A DNA stretch of 64,000 nt. It comes from Adhaeribacter arboris. GTDB taxonomy: Bacteria > Bacteroidota > Bacteroidia > Cytophagales > Hymenobacteraceae. The position numbers and the translations under genes were made by a program. How positions within the stretch are numbered: the stretch's first letter is position 1; every line of letters begins with the position of its first letter. The notes beneath the pieces are model-generated. The model ran no database searches and was not told the DNA's origin. It saw only the letters and a program-made list of their open reading frames with translations. This document shows, in pieces, positions 63,737-64,000 of the stretch. The stretch covers positions 5,084,001 to 5,148,000 of the forward strand of contig NZ_PYFT01000001.1 of the NCBI RefSeq assembly GCF_003023845.1, in the 5' to 3' direction.

Positions 63737-64000
63737 CGTGACAATCTCCCGGTTTAAATGCTTGGCTTTAGCTAATTTCTTGGTTACCTCTTATCTCCAA
63801 CTTAAACAAGAAATGGCTTTAATTAGCTAAACCTTCTTATTAGCATTCAAAGAATAAATTTAATGTAGAAGTAAAAGAAATATCTTCAAAAGACATCTAA
63901 TCGTTGGATATACAGTAAATTACAGTTATTCTTCATAGGCTAAATATAAACTATTCTATGTTTAATTTTTTAACAACGTTACCAGCAATCCTAGGAATTA
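63737..64000. other. Non-coding end of window
   Basis: AT-rich sequence without a supported gene or structured element. The mobile element presumably continues beyond the window, as no right-hand tRNA half is seen. Confidence 0.5.

Overview
The window reads as a chromosome segment of a Bacteroidota bacterium, most likely a free-living Cytophagales/Hymenobacteraceae relative (inference, no marker gene is present). The basis is a SusC/SusD pair, a Nudix-family AraR-type regulator beside arabinose genes, secreted Gfo/Idh/MocA and xylose-isomerase-like proteins with RR leader motifs, mostly weak Shine-Dalgarno sites with A/T-rich leaders, and Bacteroidota-type integrases.

Left part (1-10 kb): ordinary chromosomal genes: the 3' end of a sterol desaturase-family gene, a DUF2721 membrane protein, a flavin disulfide reductase, two exported Gfo/Idh/MocA oxidoreductases, a flavin-dependent LLM-class oxidoreductase, and an exported sugar isomerase/epimerase-like protein. 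Between them lie copies of a roughly 160-230 bp dispersed repeat (1.3, 8.0 and 20.8 kb) and two probable gene remnants.

Arabinan/arabinose locus (10.6-33.5 kb): a complete one-strand catabolic island. SusC/SusD bind and import oligosaccharide. Two GH51 arabinofuranosidases, two GH43 arabinanase-like lipoprotein/secreted enzymes and a GH127 beta-L-arabinofuranosidase cut arabinan side chains and backbone. An aldose 1-epimerase, AraB, AraD and AraA carry L-arabinose to D-xylulose-5-phosphate, an SSS-family symporter imports the sugar, and a Nudix-winged-helix regulator (AraR-like) sits in the middle.

Accessory region (33.5-64 kb): visibly AT-richer, a patchwork of mobile DNA. Three tyrosine recombinases (34.2, 41.7, 53.2 kb) each lie beside a site made of paired short direct repeats one helical turn apart, and two of them beside a 3'-half tRNA (Leu-UAA at 41.5 kb; initiator Met at 53.0 kb) that has lost its 5' half. 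The first element (about 34-41.5 kb) carries a nonsense-mutated integrase, an FRG-domain gene, a frameshifted unknown gene, a nonsense-mutated rolling-circle Rep and an intact Septu-like PtuA/PtuB pair. The second stretch (41.6-52.9 kb) carries a GHKL-ATPase/DUF3883 gene bounded by two related hairpin repeats, the C-terminal remnant of an Argonaute PIWI domain, RadC, a serine recombinase, a compact putative RiPP locus (59-residue Cys-containing peptide overlapping a radical SAM/SPASM enzyme) and a duplicated small membrane protein flanking a DUF4143 ATPase. The third (from 53 kb) carries a membrane protein, a broken Fic gene, an AlkZ/YcaQ-like glycosylase, two unknown genes, an excisionase-like HTH protein, a toprim primase and an ArdC-type antirestriction protein, and continues past the window.

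The most promising undescribed systems are the radical SAM peptide locus at 48.9-52.8 kb and the hairpin-bounded GHKL-DUF3883 cassette at 44.3-47.2 kb.
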